Made by a program: the position numbers and the translations under genes. This document shows, piece after piece, positions 1 to 9,221 of a DNA stretch of 64,000 nucleotides. The DNA is taken from NCBI GenBank assembly GCA_015075365.1, contig JABTUN010000005.1, forward strand, positions 248,001 through 312,000, given 5' to 3'. A model generated the notes under the pieces. The model was not told the DNA's origin. It searched no databases and saw only the letters and a program-made list of their open reading frames with translations. The DNA comes from Verrucomicrobiaceae bacterium. Its GTDB lineage: Bacteria > Verrucomicrobiota > Verrucomicrobiia > Verrucomicrobiales > Verrucomicrobiaceae. Each line of letters begins with the position of its first letter. The first letter of the stretch is position 1.

Positions 1-1280
1 GGCCACTCGTTGAGCTTTGTGGTGAGCAGCTTGGCACCGCGCGGATCGTCACGCGAGAAGCCGGTGAGCAGGAAGATGTCGTCGATGCGCACCTTGCTGG
101 CCTTGAGCGTCGAGGCATCCAGCTGGGACAGCGCGGAATCGAGCGCCGCGAGCACGAGATAGGCCTCCTGCACGTCGATGCAGCGTCGTTCCTTGAGCAG
201 ATCGGCCAGGCTGATGCCCTCCGCCACCTCCTCCGCCACGCAGGTGATGCCCTCCGCCTCGTTGACGAGCGCCACCTTGATGAGCGCGGAGAATTCCCGC
301 TTCTTGGTGATGCGCAGGGCGTTGTTGTCCATCACGAGCACCTGCGGGCAGCTCACGCGCGCGGGCGGCACCTGCTCGATGAGCACCGGGCGGCCGGCCT
401 TCGTCAGCGTGCCGCGCATGCTGTAGGGATTCGCCATGTCGAGCCGCTGGCTCTGGATGCGCACGAGGTTCACCACGCCGCGCGCCACCTCCTGGTAGGA
501 GGCCAGCAGCGGGGCCAGCAGCGCGCGCGGTTTCTGCGCGGTGGGGATCTCCCCGGAGAGATGCTCCGGTGCCAGCTTGAGCAGGGTGGCGCGCAGATCA
601 CGCATGGCGCTCATCACCGCCATGCCCGCGCTGCCCAGGCAGGCGCCCATCAGTTCCATGAAATCCGCCGCGGCCACCGGATGATCGGCCAGGGTGACAT
701 TGCCGCCCGACTGCTCCACCAGGAAGCTGCGCAGGAATTTCGCCTGCTTGTCAAAGCCGGCCTTCAGCACGCGCTTCTTCCCGCCCGTGCTGTCCAGCAC
801 GCGGAAGTCGCCCGCCAGCACCTGCACCGTCTGCGGGCCGGTCTGCACCACGCGCAGGCTGTCCAGCGGTGCGTCGGTCATGGCGTCCCCGCACTCCGCC
901 AGCGCCATCGCCGTCTCCAGGGACCGGCTGGCGATCATCACCGCCAGCCAGCACGGCAGGTCCGTGAGGCGGCCCAGATACGTGCGCAGAGGCTCGCCGT
1001 CGATGTTGGAGGTGATGTAGAACGGATTGCCCTCGTCCTCCCCAAAGTCGATCATGCGCGCGAGCGCCGGATGACCGCGCTGCTGGAGCTTTTGGCAGAT
1101 GTCGTCAAACGCCGCGCGGCTGGCCAGCGGGTTCAGCAGCACATGGCAGTGGACGTATTCGAGCCGCTTCGTGTCAAAGGCCAGCACCGCCACCTGTTCC
1201 GCATTGCGCGCCAGCTCGACGTTGTTGCCGTCGGCGTCCTGGACGATTTGGTAGTGCCTGAACAGACTCGGTTCCGACAT
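1..1280 (-). CDS. Protein-kinase-like protein, C-terminus cut by the window edge
   Basis: The minus strand is open from an ATG at 1280 to the left edge without a stop, so about 426 codons are visible and the C-terminus is missing. The N-terminus resembles the N-lobe and hinge of a bacterial Ser/Thr kinase fold: an early segment with GHPALARMIDFGEDEG, followed by a strand reading PFYITSNIDGEPLRTYL, as in kinases that end the hinge with a DGE motif. I see no clear HRD or DFG catalytic motif in the visible part, so it may be a degenerate kinase-like regulator. A second hydrophobic/alpha region near residues 330-400 (VAEEVAEGISLADLL) repeats the hinge pattern, suggesting two kinase-like modules. 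It is divergent from the metallo-hydrolase gene beginning at 1362. The coding call is firm; the function is inference. Confidence 0.75.
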   Translation of the reverse strand, partial: MSEPSLFRHYQIVQDADGNNVELARNAEQVAVLAFDTKRLEYVHCHVLLNPLASRAAFDDICQKLQQRGHPALARMIDFGEDEGNPFYITSNIDGEPLRTYLGRLTDLPCWLAVMIASRSLETAMALAECGDAMTDAPLDSLRVVQTGPQTVQVLAGDFRVLDSTGGKKRVLKAGFDKQAKFLRSFLVEQSGGNVTLADHPVAAADFMELMGACLGSAGMAVMSAMRDLRATLLKLAPEHLSGEIPTAQKPRALLAPLLASYQEVARGVVNLVRIQSQRLDMANPYSMRGTLTKAGRPVLIEQVPPARVSCPQVLVMDNNALRITKKREFSALIKVALVNEAEGITCVAEEVAEGISLADLLKERRCIDVQEAYLVLAALDSALSQLDASTLKASKVRIDDIFLLTGFSRDDPRGAKLLTTKLNEW

Positions 1281-1361
1281 TGGGGCGGTTTTTGGGAGAA
1301 AAATGAGAAACGCCTGCGATTATCCGCCGCCCCCGGCCATCTTCAAGCGCGGGTTTCCCCT

Positions 1362-1979
1362 ATGTTTCCCATCCAGACTTACACAGGCGGCATCGCCTCC
1401 ACGAACAGCCATCTCCTCCAGCTTCCCGCGGGCAAGATCCTCGTCGATGCGCCCGAGGGCGTGGCCGACTGGCTCGACGAGCAGGACGCGTATGTCGAGA
1501 CGCTGCTGATCACCCACCAGCACTTCGATCACGTCATGGACGCCGCGGAGGTGAAGGCAAGACATGGTTGTCGTGTCATCGCGTGGTCACCTTTCTCACG
1601 CGATCTCACGCTGGAGCGGCTCTTTGGCGCGGTCACCGGCAGCATGATGTCCGTGCCCGCCTTTGAGGTGGACGACGTGCTCGCCGGGCAGGACAGCGTG
1701 TCCGCCTGCGGGGTGGACTGGCGGCTGTATCATGTGCCCGGCCACTCGCCGGACAGCGTCTGCTTCCACTGGGAGGAGAAGCATCTGCTCTTTGGCGGGG
1801 ACGTGCTGTTCTGGGGCAGCATCGGCCGCACGGACTTCCCCGGCGGCTCCCAGGCCATGCTGGTTAGCGGCATTCAGGAAAAGCTCCTGCCGCTGCCCGA
1901 CGACACGCTCGTGTACTCCGGTCACGGGCCGCGCACGAGCATCGGCGTGGAGCGGCGTGACAATCCCTTCATCCAGTGA
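1362..1979 (+). CDS. MBL-fold metallo-hydrolase (glyoxalase II-like)
   Basis: 205-residue soluble hydrolase of the metallo-beta-lactamase superfamily. The metal-binding motif THQHFDHV (HxHxDH) lies near residue 50. Further ligands appear as the histidine in VPGHSPDS, the aspartate in FGGDVLFWGSIGRTDF and the final histidine in YSGHGPRT. The order and spacing match small glyoxalase II-like enzymes that hydrolyse thioesters, but the substrate cannot be read from sequence. The ATG at 1362 is chosen because it starts just before the first beta strand (FPIQTYTGG); an upstream in-frame extension runs antisense through the kinase-like gene and is not credible. The next gene, on the same strand, begins 72 bases after the stop. 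Confidence 0.88.
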   Translation: MFPIQTYTGGIASTNSHLLQLPAGKILVDAPEGVADWLDEQDAYVETLLITHQHFDHVMDAAEVKARHGCRVIAWSPFSRDLTLERLFGAVTGSMMSVPAFEVDDVLAGQDSVSACGVDWRLYHVPGHSPDSVCFHWEEKHLLFGGDVLFWGSIGRTDFPGGSQAMLVSGIQEKLLPLPDDTLVYSGHGPRTSIGVERRDNPFIQ

Positions 1980-2051
1980 CAGGCTCTTTTCGGCAAAAGA
2001 ACGCTTTCCCATGTCCTGCGCCCGCTGAAAAATCGCATCACTCCTTTTCCC

Positions 2052-2906
2052 ATGACCGCGTCCCCCGCTCCCATCTCCGACCACATCTCCATCTGGGGTG
2101 AAGGCCCCGTGTGGCATCGCGACCGCCTGCTGTATGTCGATATCGAGGCGCACAAGATCATCTCCTTCCATCCCGCCTCCGGACTCGAGACCATCTGGAA
2201 CGTGGGGCAGCGCGTGGGCACCGTAGTGCCGCGCGAAAACGGCGGCCTCGTCTGGGCGGGGGATCAGGGATTCTTCTTTTTCGACGAGGAAACCGGCCAG
2301 AGCAGCCCGATCGGTGATCCGGAGCCCGATCTGCCCGACAACCGCTTCAACGACGGCAAGTGTGATCCCGCAGGCCGCCTCTGGGCCGGCACCATCTGCC
2401 TGAAAAAGCGTCCCGAGGCCGCGCTCTACTGCCTCCACACCGATCTGCGCATCGAAAAGAAGTTCTCCCCGGTCACGAATTCCAACGGCATCATTTGGAG
2501 CGGTGACGGGCGCGTCCTGTATTACATCGACACACCGTCGAAAACCGTCCGTGCCTTCGATTTTGACGCCGCCACCGGCGGGATCTCCGGTGAGCGCGTC
2601 ATCTGGGACACCAGCGCGGAGACGGGGGTGCCCGACGGCATGACGATCGACAACCAGGATCGGTTGTGGATTGCCTTCTGCCACGGCGGCCGTGTTTCCT
2701 GCTTCAATCCCGCCACCCGCCGCGTGGAGCAGCAGATCGACTTCCCGTGCATTGAAACCACCGCCTGCGCCTTTGGTGGCGATGACCTCCAGGACCTCTA
2801 CATCACCACCGGCATGAAGCCCGGCCTGGAGGAGCCTCTCGCCGGTCGTCTCTTCGTCTGCCGCCCTGGTGCCACCGGTGTGCCTTGCGCCACCTTCCAC
2901 GGCTGA
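2052..2906 (+). CDS. SMP-30/gluconolactonase/LRE family protein
   Basis: 284-residue six-bladed beta-propeller of the SMP-30/gluconolactonase family, which hydrolyses sugar lactones with a divalent metal. The signature elements are visible in order: GEGPVW near residue 16 (metal-binding glutamate), NRFNDGKCDPAGRLWAGT near 97-114, NSNGI near 140 and PDGMTID near 195 (metal-binding asparagine and aspartate). Length is normal for the family and there is no signal peptide, so it is probably cytoplasmic. It follows the MBL hydrolase on the same strand and converges with the GNAT gene 24 bases downstream. Lactonase activity is family knowledge; the actual sugar is unknown. Confidence 0.9.
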   Translation: MTASPAPISDHISIWGEGPVWHRDRLLYVDIEAHKIISFHPASGLETIWNVGQRVGTVVPRENGGLVWAGDQGFFFFDEETGQSSPIGDPEPDLPDNRFNDGKCDPAGRLWAGTICLKKRPEAALYCLHTDLRIEKKFSPVTNSNGIIWSGDGRVLYYIDTPSKTVRAFDFDAATGGISGERVIWDTSAETGVPDGMTIDNQDRLWIAFCHGGRVSCFNPATRRVEQQIDFPCIETTACAFGGDDLQDLYITTGMKPGLEEPLAGRLFVCRPGATGVPCATFHG

Positions 2907-2930
2907 GATCGGGGCGCGTGGCTGCTGCTT

Positions 2931-3905
2931 TCACAGCCCCCAGTCACCTTCGGCGACGACATGGTGCTTGGGTGTGGTCTGCATGCCCTCCGGCATGAGA
3001 AAGAAGTGATTCAGATGGCGCTGGCGGCGTAGCAGGGCAGGGGCGGCGCGCCAGCGTGGATCGTCCTCAAAGGTGGTGGTGCTCAAAGCGAGCGCGGGGC
3101 CGGGCAGCAGGCCGGGATCACGCACGAGCGCGCCGAGCAGGGCATGCAGCGGGGCGTCGTCCTCCTGTGTGGTGAATGCCTCGATCACATCGTACATGCG
3201 GATGCCACGGGCGCTGCGCGGGGTGAGGAGCAGGTAGGTGTCCAGCACGCCGTGCCGGTCCACGAGGCCGACGAAGTGATGCCGCCGCATGGGCGAGTCA
3301 CAGTACCAGCGCAGGCTTTCCACGGTGACCCACTTCTCAATGCGGTCCGCGCGTTGATAGGCGCGCGCCAGGGCGGTCACGCGGGCCAGATCCGTGACGA
3401 GCGTCCGGTCCTGCGGCAGCGCGGGCCACCCGTGGCGGCCGCGCAGCATGGAGCAGGGGCCCACGGCGAAGAAATGACGCGTGACACGCGTGGCCTGGCG
3501 CGCTCCCATCTTTACCAGCGCGTCCTGCACGCGAGCGTTCGGTGTGGAGTGGCAGATGAGGTGCGTGTGTTGAAAGTGGCGCTGGTTGAGGAAGATCTTT
3601 GCGGCCACCGCCGGATGCCGCGGGGCTGTGACCATGCTGGTGGCCCACAGGGCGGGCAGCCTGTGCCCCTCCAGCGCGTACTCCGCCGGGATGGAGCCGC
3701 CGTAGCCCACGATCCGTCCATTTTCGCGCGCCCAGTAGCCGCGCACTGGATTGGTGGCGGCCGCCGGGTTCTGCGTCCACCAGTGCGCGAGACGCCGCGC
3801 CCACGGCAGGCCGTCCTGGGCAGGGATCCACGCCGCGAGGAAGCCCGCCAGCTCCTCCCGGGCGGGAGGCGTGTCAGGGAAAAGCTCCAGAGCGGCCGCG
3901 GACAT
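2931..3905 (-). CDS. GNAT-like acyltransferase, two-domain
   Basis: 324 residues, soluble. The N-terminal half has the feel of a GNAT N-acetyltransferase fold: a strand pair around VRGYWARENGRIVGYGGSIP, then LPALWATSMVTAPRHPAVAAKI, where an acetyl-CoA loop would sit, and NARVQDALVKMGARQ, typical of the last GNAT helix. The C-terminal half (from about residue 190) again has mixed strand/helix character ending in a MYDVIEAF strand and may be a second, degenerate GNAT module. The GNAT assignment is by pattern, without a canonical Q/RxxGxG/A, so it is moderate. The start ATG at 3905 faces the divergent gene at 4062, with about 155 bases of shared upstream region. Confidence 0.62.
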   Translation of the reverse strand: MSAAALELFPDTPPAREELAGFLAAWIPAQDGLPWARRLAHWWTQNPAAATNPVRGYWARENGRIVGYGGSIPAEYALEGHRLPALWATSMVTAPRHPAVAAKIFLNQRHFQHTHLICHSTPNARVQDALVKMGARQATRVTRHFFAVGPCSMLRGRHGWPALPQDRTLVTDLARVTALARAYQRADRIEKWVTVESLRWYCDSPMRRHHFVGLVDRHGVLDTYLLLTPRSARGIRMYDVIEAFTTQEDDAPLHALLGALVRDPGLLPGPALALSTTTFEDDPRWRAAPALLRRQRHLNHFFLMPEGMQTTPKHHVVAEGDWGL

Positions 3906-4061
3906 GAGCAGTGAGGGGAGAAATGTGCCCGCGCGCGGCGCGGCATCAATCGGCAGAGGAATTTCTTACATGTCGCGGCCGCCGCCACGATGGGGAACGC
4001 CAAGGGGTGAATTGATGCAATGCCGGGGTTGATTGCCGTCTTCCTGATGCCTTGTTGACGC

Positions 4062-5402
4062 ATGGCCACCTGTTTGAACAAAGCCGTCGTGCGCGGGGAG
4101 ATCGACAACACCGAGCGCGGGCGCGTGCGCGGACGCGTGTGGCTGGCCGGGCGTGATGAGCCGGTGGAGCTGGACCTGGAGGGCAATGCGTGGCGGGATG
4201 TGGCCGGCGCGCGCGTCACCTTCATCAATCCGCGTCCACGCCCCCAACGGTGCGCCACCACGCTCGCCGCGATCCAGCGCGGCCTGGTGGGGGACATCAC
4301 CACCGAACGCCAGGTTCCGTGTGAGAACGCGGAGGGAGGGCGGCCGCGGCGCGCTGCCCGGGGAAAGGACTCCGGACCATGGCAGTGCGCGCTTTCCATC
4401 GAGTGGTTTTCGAAGTCGGACGGCCGCGTGCTCATCGAAAGCGCGGACTTTGAGGTGGAGATCACCGCCTTTGCCTGGGAATTGGACGAGGCGGACGAGC
4501 AGGCGCAGCAGTTGATGAACCAGCATGCCATGCGCGACTGGCTGGCCACCATCATCCAGCGGCCTGAACCGCATGAGGAGCAGGACGGCGAGGACGCCTT
4601 CACCGAGGCAGCCTGGGAGGAGTCGATGAAGCAGTCCGACCGGCTGAACACCGCGCACATGGAGGCGCTGGACAAATACGGCTTTGATGACGACGACGAG
4701 TCCCGGGTGGCCTTTGTGATGGGCTGGGACCATCTCCTCGACGCGCTGGCCAACGATTCAGACCAGGACACGCGCCGCATCACCGCTGACGGCCCCGCGG
4801 ATGACGAGGACGACGACCTGGATGACGAGCCGGAGGGTGCCGGGGAGGAATGGAAGACCGGCGGGCGTCCGTTTCTGGATTTCGATGACGATGAAGAGGA
4901 AGACGGAGAGGCCTCGTCTGCGGATGCAGGTGCGGTGGATGACGACGCGGACTTCGACGCCTGGATGGCGCGCCGGGAGCGCCACCGCCATCCGCTTGTC
5001 AAAATGGGCAGTGATCTCGTCCTGCGCCTCATGCGTGATTTGAAGGAGGAGGATGAGGACGAAAGATCCCACGAGGAGGACGACGTCGAAGACGACGACG
5101 AGGCGCAGACACCGCTGGACCGCTTCATCTCCAACACCATGAGCATCAGCGGAAAGCTGGCCGGCGCGCTGGGTGACCCGGAGTTTGCCGAGGGCATCCA
5201 CGCGGGCCACACGCTGGCCGTCCTCAAGCGCTGCCTGAACTGGTCGAACGAGGCGATGGCCGGCCTCAACGACCTGCTGGCGGATTCCCGCTGGGAGGCC
5301 CGCCACATGATCTTCAGCGAGTACAAGCGGGAACTGCACACGATCCGTGATGCCATCACGGACCTGCGTCGTGAGATCCGCGATGCGAATCCCGGCGTCT
5401 GA
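4062..5402 (+). CDS. Large acidic protein of unknown function
   Basis: 446 residues, not recognised as a known family. The N-terminal 60 residues are basic and beta-like (VVRGEIDNTERGRVRGRVWLAG, an OB/SH3-like look). Residues about 130-230 form a mixed helical domain. Residues about 245-350 are very rich in Asp and Glu (runs such as DDEDDDLDDE and EEEDGE), probably disordered. A helical C-terminal domain of about 100 residues follows (DRFISNTMSISGKLAG to the end), resembling an all-alpha bundle. There is no signal peptide or membrane segment. The acidic runs make the opposite strand open as a Ser/Arg-rich shadow frame, which is not a gene. Function unknown. Confidence 0.85.
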   Translation: MATCLNKAVVRGEIDNTERGRVRGRVWLAGRDEPVELDLEGNAWRDVAGARVTFINPRPRPQRCATTLAAIQRGLVGDITTERQVPCENAEGGRPRRAARGKDSGPWQCALSIEWFSKSDGRVLIESADFEVEITAFAWELDEADEQAQQLMNQHAMRDWLATIIQRPEPHEEQDGEDAFTEAAWEESMKQSDRLNTAHMEALDKYGFDDDDESRVAFVMGWDHLLDALANDSDQDTRRITADGPADDEDDDLDDEPEGAGEEWKTGGRPFLDFDDDEEEDGEASSADAGAVDDDADFDAWMARRERHRHPLVKMGSDLVLRLMRDLKEEDEDERSHEEDDVEDDDEAQTPLDRFISNTMSISGKLAGALGDPEFAEGIHAGHTLAVLKRCLNWSNEAMAGLNDLLADSRWEARHMIFSEYKRELHTIRDAITDLRREIRDANPGV

Positions 5403-5501
5403 TCCGCGCGCCTGCGCGAACGTGAACGGCGTCATCTTCCCGTCATCGGCCGCCGCATGGAGCAGATCCGGGTGAATGCCCGCATCACCTCGCTGGCGGC
5501 C

Positions 5502-6452
5502 TTACCAGACGCGTTCCAAGAAGCGGTCCACCCAGCCCTTGGAGCCGGTGCTGCGGAAGCCGCGCTGCTTGTCATTCCCAGAGCGCGCACGGGTGATCAG
5601 CGGTCCCTTTTGATCGACGATGCGCAGGGATTTGATCTCGATACGCGCCACCGGGCAGTCATTGCTGTCCACCGGCATCCGTGAGATGTGCTGGAGCAGG
5701 TCCAGCCCGTCGATCACCTGGCCAAAGACCGTGTACTGGCCGTCGAGGGAGCTGAAATTGCCCAGGGAAATGTAGAACTGCGATCCATTGGAGCGCTTGG
5801 AGGGATTCACACTGTTGCCGCGCCGCGCCATCGCCACCGCGCCCACGCGGTGCTTGCGCTTGATCTCCGCCGGCAGGCTGGCGTCCTCGCCCCCGGTGCC
5901 CCATTCGTCGCGCCGCTCCTCGTCGGCCGTCAGCGGGTCGCCGGTCTGCACGAGGAAGTTCTCGATCGCCCGGTGGAAGGCCAGCCCGTCGTAGGCCTTG
6001 CTCTCGCAGCGATCGACAAAATTGGCGACCGTCTGCGGGGCGTCGTCCGTGAACAGCTCGATGATCACGCTCTCCACATTGCTGCCCAGCTTCACCTCCA
6101 TCACCGCCAGCTTGTGCACGGAGTCACGGGACCAAAAGGCCGGCTCGTCCAGCGGGGGCATGGGAGGGCGGGAAAAGGTGGCGCGGGTGCCGCCTCCGGG
6201 GCGTGTCGTGATGATGGGTGCCGGTCCGGCTGCTGCCGGGGGCAGAGGCTGGCTGGGCGCGCCCTTCACCACGCCGGTGCCTTCCACCGCGTCAAAGACG
6301 CTCTTCTGCGCGTCTTGTGCCAGCTTGTCCACGCTGGAGGGCAGGGTTGTCTCCGGCACGGCCCGGATGCTGTCCGGCGCCGGCAGCGCCTGCGCGGCGA
6401 GCATGCCCGTCAGGGCGGTCCACAGCAGAGGGATCAGGAGCAGGGTCTTCAC
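5502..6452 (-). CDS. Secreted cyclophilin-type peptidyl-prolyl isomerase
   Basis: 316 residues. A signal peptide (MKTLLLIPLLWTALTGMLAA) precedes a low-complexity Pro/Ala linker. A cyclophilin domain fills residues about 120-290, with the hallmark segments TVANFVDRCESKAYDGLAFHR, FLVQTGDP, NGSQFYISLGN and LDGQYTVFGQVIDGLDLL. Cyclophilins catalyse cis-trans isomerisation of Xaa-Pro bonds; export suggests a periplasmic folding role. The start codon is GTG at 6452, placed by the signal peptide. A small lipoprotein gene lies upstream on the same strand (ends 6521), so the two may form one transcript. The arginine of the active site (FHRAIE) and the glutamine (FLVQTGDP) are present, so it should be active. 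Confidence 0.92.
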   Translation of the reverse strand: MKTLLLIPLLWTALTGMLAAQALPAPDSIRAVPETTLPSSVDKLAQDAQKSVFDAVEGTGVVKGAPSQPLPPAAAGPAPIITTRPGGGTRATFSRPPMPPLDEPAFWSRDSVHKLAVMEVKLGSNVESVIIELFTDDAPQTVANFVDRCESKAYDGLAFHRAIENFLVQTGDPLTADEERRDEWGTGGEDASLPAEIKRKHRVGAVAMARRGNSVNPSKRSNGSQFYISLGNFSSLDGQYTVFGQVIDGLDLLQHISRMPVDSNDCPVARIEIKSLRIVDQKGPLITRARSGNDKQRGFRSTGSKGWVDRFLERVW

Positions 6453-6520
6453 AGGAGGGGATGCGGGGCTGGAGCGGTCGTGGGAGGGGAAAAGACAGGC
6501 CGGTCAGGAGAGCAGCGGGC

Positions 6521-6829
6521 TCACCGGATCAGGTTCACGTTTCCTTGCGGGGCTGGCGCGGGTGCGGCAGGAGCGGGAGCCGGAGCTGCCGGGGCGGGCG
6601 TGCGGGCCGCCGGCTCTTCCGGCGGCAGGTTCATGGCCGCCGCGTCCGTGGACTTGTATTGATAGAACTGCTTCGGTCCGCCGCGCGGTTTGCGCTGTGA
6701 CAGGCCCCACTGCACATCCATCGCGTCCGCCTCGGCAACGGTGGGATACCAGAGATCCGCTTTGTGGAAGGTGCAGGATGCCGCCGACAAGGAAAGGCTG
6801 GCGGCGAGAAGGAGACGAATGCTTGTCAT
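6521..6829 (-). CDS. Small proline/alanine-rich lipoprotein
   Basis: 102 residues. A short signal sequence ends in a lipobox (LSAASC, Cys19), so the mature protein should be lipid-anchored. The mature part has a short conserved-looking segment (FHKADLWYPTVAEADAMDVQWG), then a tail of Pro-Ala repeats (APAPAAP) ending QGNVNLIR. The ATG at 6829 is preferred over a longer frame reading back into the epimerase gene. It sits upstream of the secreted cyclophilin gene in the same orientation, and both products are expected in the envelope. No known family recognised. Confidence 0.78.
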   Translation of the reverse strand: MTSIRLLLAASLSLSAASCTFHKADLWYPTVAEADAMDVQWGLSQRKPRGGPKQFYQYKSTDAAAMNLPPEEPAARTPAPAAPAPAPAAPAPAPQGNVNLIR

Positions 6830-7013
6830 TGTTAATGGCGTTTGAATTCTTAGCGGGAGCGGCGGCGATAGTAGGCGTTTCGTTTCCGGCTGGCAACAGC
6901 GAAAGCGGCGGCATCGTGCGCGTTGGGAAGTTGCCGTGTTTTTGCCATGGAGTTTGCGGAAAAAAGGCTGGCCCGGCGCGGATTTTGCGTGGTCAGTATG
7001 CCCCTCCTCCCCC

Positions 7014-7961
7014 ATGCAAGCTCTCGTCACCGGCGGCGCCGGATTCATAGGTTCCCATCTCGTCCGTGAACTGTGCGCCCGGGGCGCGCGCGTGCGCGTC
7101 CTGGATGATTTGAGCAGCGGAACGCTCGACAACCTCGTCTGGCGCTCGCCCGGAGATGCCATCGACTTCATCCAGGGGGACATCCGGGATGCCGCGCTCG
7201 TCAGCAAGGCGGTCGCCGGCTGTGACTGGGTCTTCCATGAGGCCGCCATCGCCTCCGTCCCCGCCACGATTGACAGGCCGGTGGAGTCCAACGTCATCAA
7301 TCTCGAGGCCACGCTCGGCATCCTCACCGCCGCCCGGGAGGCGCGCGTCCGGCGCCTCGTCTTCGCCTCCTCCGCCGCCGTGTATGGCGACGGCCCGGAG
7401 CCCGTGAAGCACGAGTCCCTGCCCGTGCTGCCTCTCTCCCCCTACGCGCTGCAAAAATACGCCGGTGAGCGCTACGCGCAGTTCTTCCACCGTTTTTACG
7501 GCCTGCCCACCGTCTCGCTGCGCTACTTCAATGTCTTCGGCCCGCGCCAGGCCTTCAATTCCGCCTACTCCGGCGTCATCGCCCGCTTTTGCACCGCCAT
7601 GCTGCGCGGCGAGGCCCCCGTGCTGTTTGGCGATGGCCTGCAGAGCCGCGACTTCATCGCCATCGACAATGTCGTGCATGCCAACCTCCTCGCCGCCGAG
7701 GCCCCGGAGTCCGCCGCCGCCGGCCGCGTCTTCAACTGCGCCACCGGCCACGCCATCTCCCTGCTCGACCTCGTCGCGGAGATCAATCACCAGACCGGCC
7801 AGAATCTGGCCCCCGTGCACCAGCCCGCCCGTGCCGGGGACATCCGGCACTCCTGCGCGGACGTCTCGGCGATTCGCGAGGCGCTCGGCTTCCAGGTCCG
7901 GACCTCCTGGCGGGAGGGGCTGGCGGCCACGCTGGCGTTTTACCGCGGCGGCATGGCGTGA
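7014..7961 (+). CDS. NAD-dependent epimerase/dehydratase (UDP-glucose 4-epimerase-like)
   Basis: 315-residue extended SDR enzyme that acts on nucleotide sugars. The Rossmann motif GGAGFIGSHL is at residues 7-16, the acidic NAD ribose ligand lies in VLDDLSSG, and the catalytic Ser/Tyr/Lys are seen as ASSAAVYG and SPYALQKYAGE (YxxxK). Sugar-binding segments include RYFNVFGPRQ and RDFIAIDNVV. The ATG at 7014 is directly before the Rossmann strand; a longer upstream frame has no family counterpart. Likely role is surface polysaccharide precursor synthesis, which fits its neighbour, an L,D-transpeptidase acting on the wall. The precise sugar (UDP-Glc/Gal or UDP-GlcNAc/GlcNAcA) cannot be decided. 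Confidence 0.93.
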   Translation: MQALVTGGAGFIGSHLVRELCARGARVRVLDDLSSGTLDNLVWRSPGDAIDFIQGDIRDAALVSKAVAGCDWVFHEAAIASVPATIDRPVESNVINLEATLGILTAAREARVRRLVFASSAAVYGDGPEPVKHESLPVLPLSPYALQKYAGERYAQFFHRFYGLPTVSLRYFNVFGPRQAFNSAYSGVIARFCTAMLRGEAPVLFGDGLQSRDFIAIDNVVHANLLAAEAPESAAAGRVFNCATGHAISLLDLVAEINHQTGQNLAPVHQPARAGDIRHSCADVSAIREALGFQVRTSWREGLAATLAFYRGGMA

Positions 7962-7972
7962 GGCGCGCCGCC

Positions 7973-8938
7973 TCAGCGCACGATCACCCGCGTCCCCGGG
8001 CGGATCAGCCCCGGCAGGCGGATTGCATCCCAGTTCGCAAACCGCACGCAGCCCGCGCTGCGCGTCCGCCCGATCGTCCGCGGCAGCGCCGTGCCATGCA
8101 GGCCGATTCCGCTCTTGCTCAGGCCGCACCAGAGGATGCCGATCGGGCTGTTCGGGCCGGGCGGCAGTTGGTAGGCCTCGTCTCCCCGCACGCCCTCCTC
8201 CAGGAACTGCTTGTCATAGCGGAAGCTCGGCGTCGTCATCATGCTCTGCACCTTCCATTCCCCCACCGGGATGAACTGCGGCTTACCCGGCGTGATGGGA
8301 AAGGCCGCCAGCATCCGCTCCCCCGCGCTGTACACCGCCGCCATCCGCTCTGTCGTGTCCACCACGATGATATGTGTGCTCAGCGTCTTGTCCTCCTTGA
8401 AGGACTGCATCGGCTTCACCGCCTCGATCTTGAAGGAGCTGATGTTCGGCACCACCACGATGTCCCCCGCCTTCATCGCGTCGATGTTCTTCCCGCCGTT
8501 GATCCTCCCCAGAAAAGTCTCGTCCGTGTGGAAACGCTCCGCCACCAGCTCCGACAGGCTCCGATACGCCATGTAGGGGAACTCCGCCTGCCCGGCCGGG
8601 TCCTCCGGCAGGTCCTTGTTGATGAACTTCAGCAGGTCCGCGCGGATCTTGAACGCCGCAAAGAGCACCGGCACCTCCTTCTCCGCCGCCTGCTGCACCG
8701 GCGTCCAGTCATACAGGTCCCGGTGCCCGTGCGCGTAATTGTAGTTCACCACCGCCTTGTAGGTGAACTCTCCCAGCGCCCCGTCCAGCTTCCCCGGCCC
8801 GAACAGGTTCTTGTCCAGAAAGATCTGGATGCGCAGGATGGTGTCCCGGTCCTTCGGCACGGAGGGATCATCCTTCGCAGGCCCCGCATCCTGCGAAAAG
8901 GCGGCGGCGGTGGCAAGGAGGAGGGCGAGGAGGCGCAT
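7973..8938 (-). CDS. L,D-transpeptidase (YkuD family)
   Basis: 321 residues. An N-terminal signal peptide (MRLLALLLATAAAFSQ) is followed by a peptidoglycan-binding-like region (FLDKNLFGPGKLDGALGEFTYKAV) and a LysM-like linker (MKAGDIVVVPN). The YkuD catalytic domain occupies residues about 185-320, with the motif HGTALPRTIGRTRSAGCVRFAN, in which His, Ser, Gly and the catalytic Cys are all present. These enzymes form 3-3 cross-links or attach proteins to peptidoglycan in the periplasm. The ATG at 8938 is chosen because it begins the signal peptide. It is convergent with the epimerase gene, 11 bases apart. Confidence 0.92.
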   Translation of the reverse strand: MRLLALLLATAAAFSQDAGPAKDDPSVPKDRDTILRIQIFLDKNLFGPGKLDGALGEFTYKAVVNYNYAHGHRDLYDWTPVQQAAEKEVPVLFAAFKIRADLLKFINKDLPEDPAGQAEFPYMAYRSLSELVAERFHTDETFLGRINGGKNIDAMKAGDIVVVPNISSFKIEAVKPMQSFKEDKTLSTHIIVVDTTERMAAVYSAGERMLAAFPITPGKPQFIPVGEWKVQSMMTTPSFRYDKQFLEEGVRGDEAYQLPPGPNSPIGILWCGLSKSGIGLHGTALPRTIGRTRSAGCVRFANWDAIRLPGLIRPGTRVIVR

Positions 8939-9169
8939 TCGCCACGACGAGACAAAAAAGCCGCCGAAAATCAACCTTCCTTTGCCCCGGCGGATGAGGG
9001 ACACCCCAATATGCCCGGCGTCGTCGCCTTTTGTGAGTTCAAGCCCTTGGAGTCATGGAGTGCTGGAGTCTTGAGAATCCAACACTCCCTTCCTCCATCG
9101 CTCCCAGCAATGGCATCACAGGAATGGGGGCGTGAGTCACGCTGGACTGCCTTTTCTGATTCACCCATC

Positions 9170-9207
9170 AAAACAAAAAGCCCCGGAGCACCTTCGCGCT
9201 CCGGGGC
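9170..9207 (-). terminator. Rho-independent terminator for the 9222-10490 gene
   Basis: On the minus strand a 10-bp perfect stem (GCCCCGGAGC at 9180-9189 with GCTCCGGGGC at 9198-9207) with an 8-base loop is followed by a T-rich run (TTTTTGTTTT). It lies 15 bases after the stop of the secreted-protein gene. Stem strength and T-run are classical. Confidence 0.9.
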
Positions 9208-9221
9208 CTGGATGAATGCCC

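Noticed and set aside
561..1979. A 472-codon frame that would extend the metallo-hydrolase gene upstream
   Set aside because: The first two thirds are antisense to the kinase-like gene and show His/Arg-rich shadow composition; the MBL domain begins at 1362.
3512..5359. Ser/Arg-rich 615-codon frame antisense to the acidic protein
   Set aside because: It is the complement of Asp/Glu codon runs, has no domain and overlaps two supported genes.
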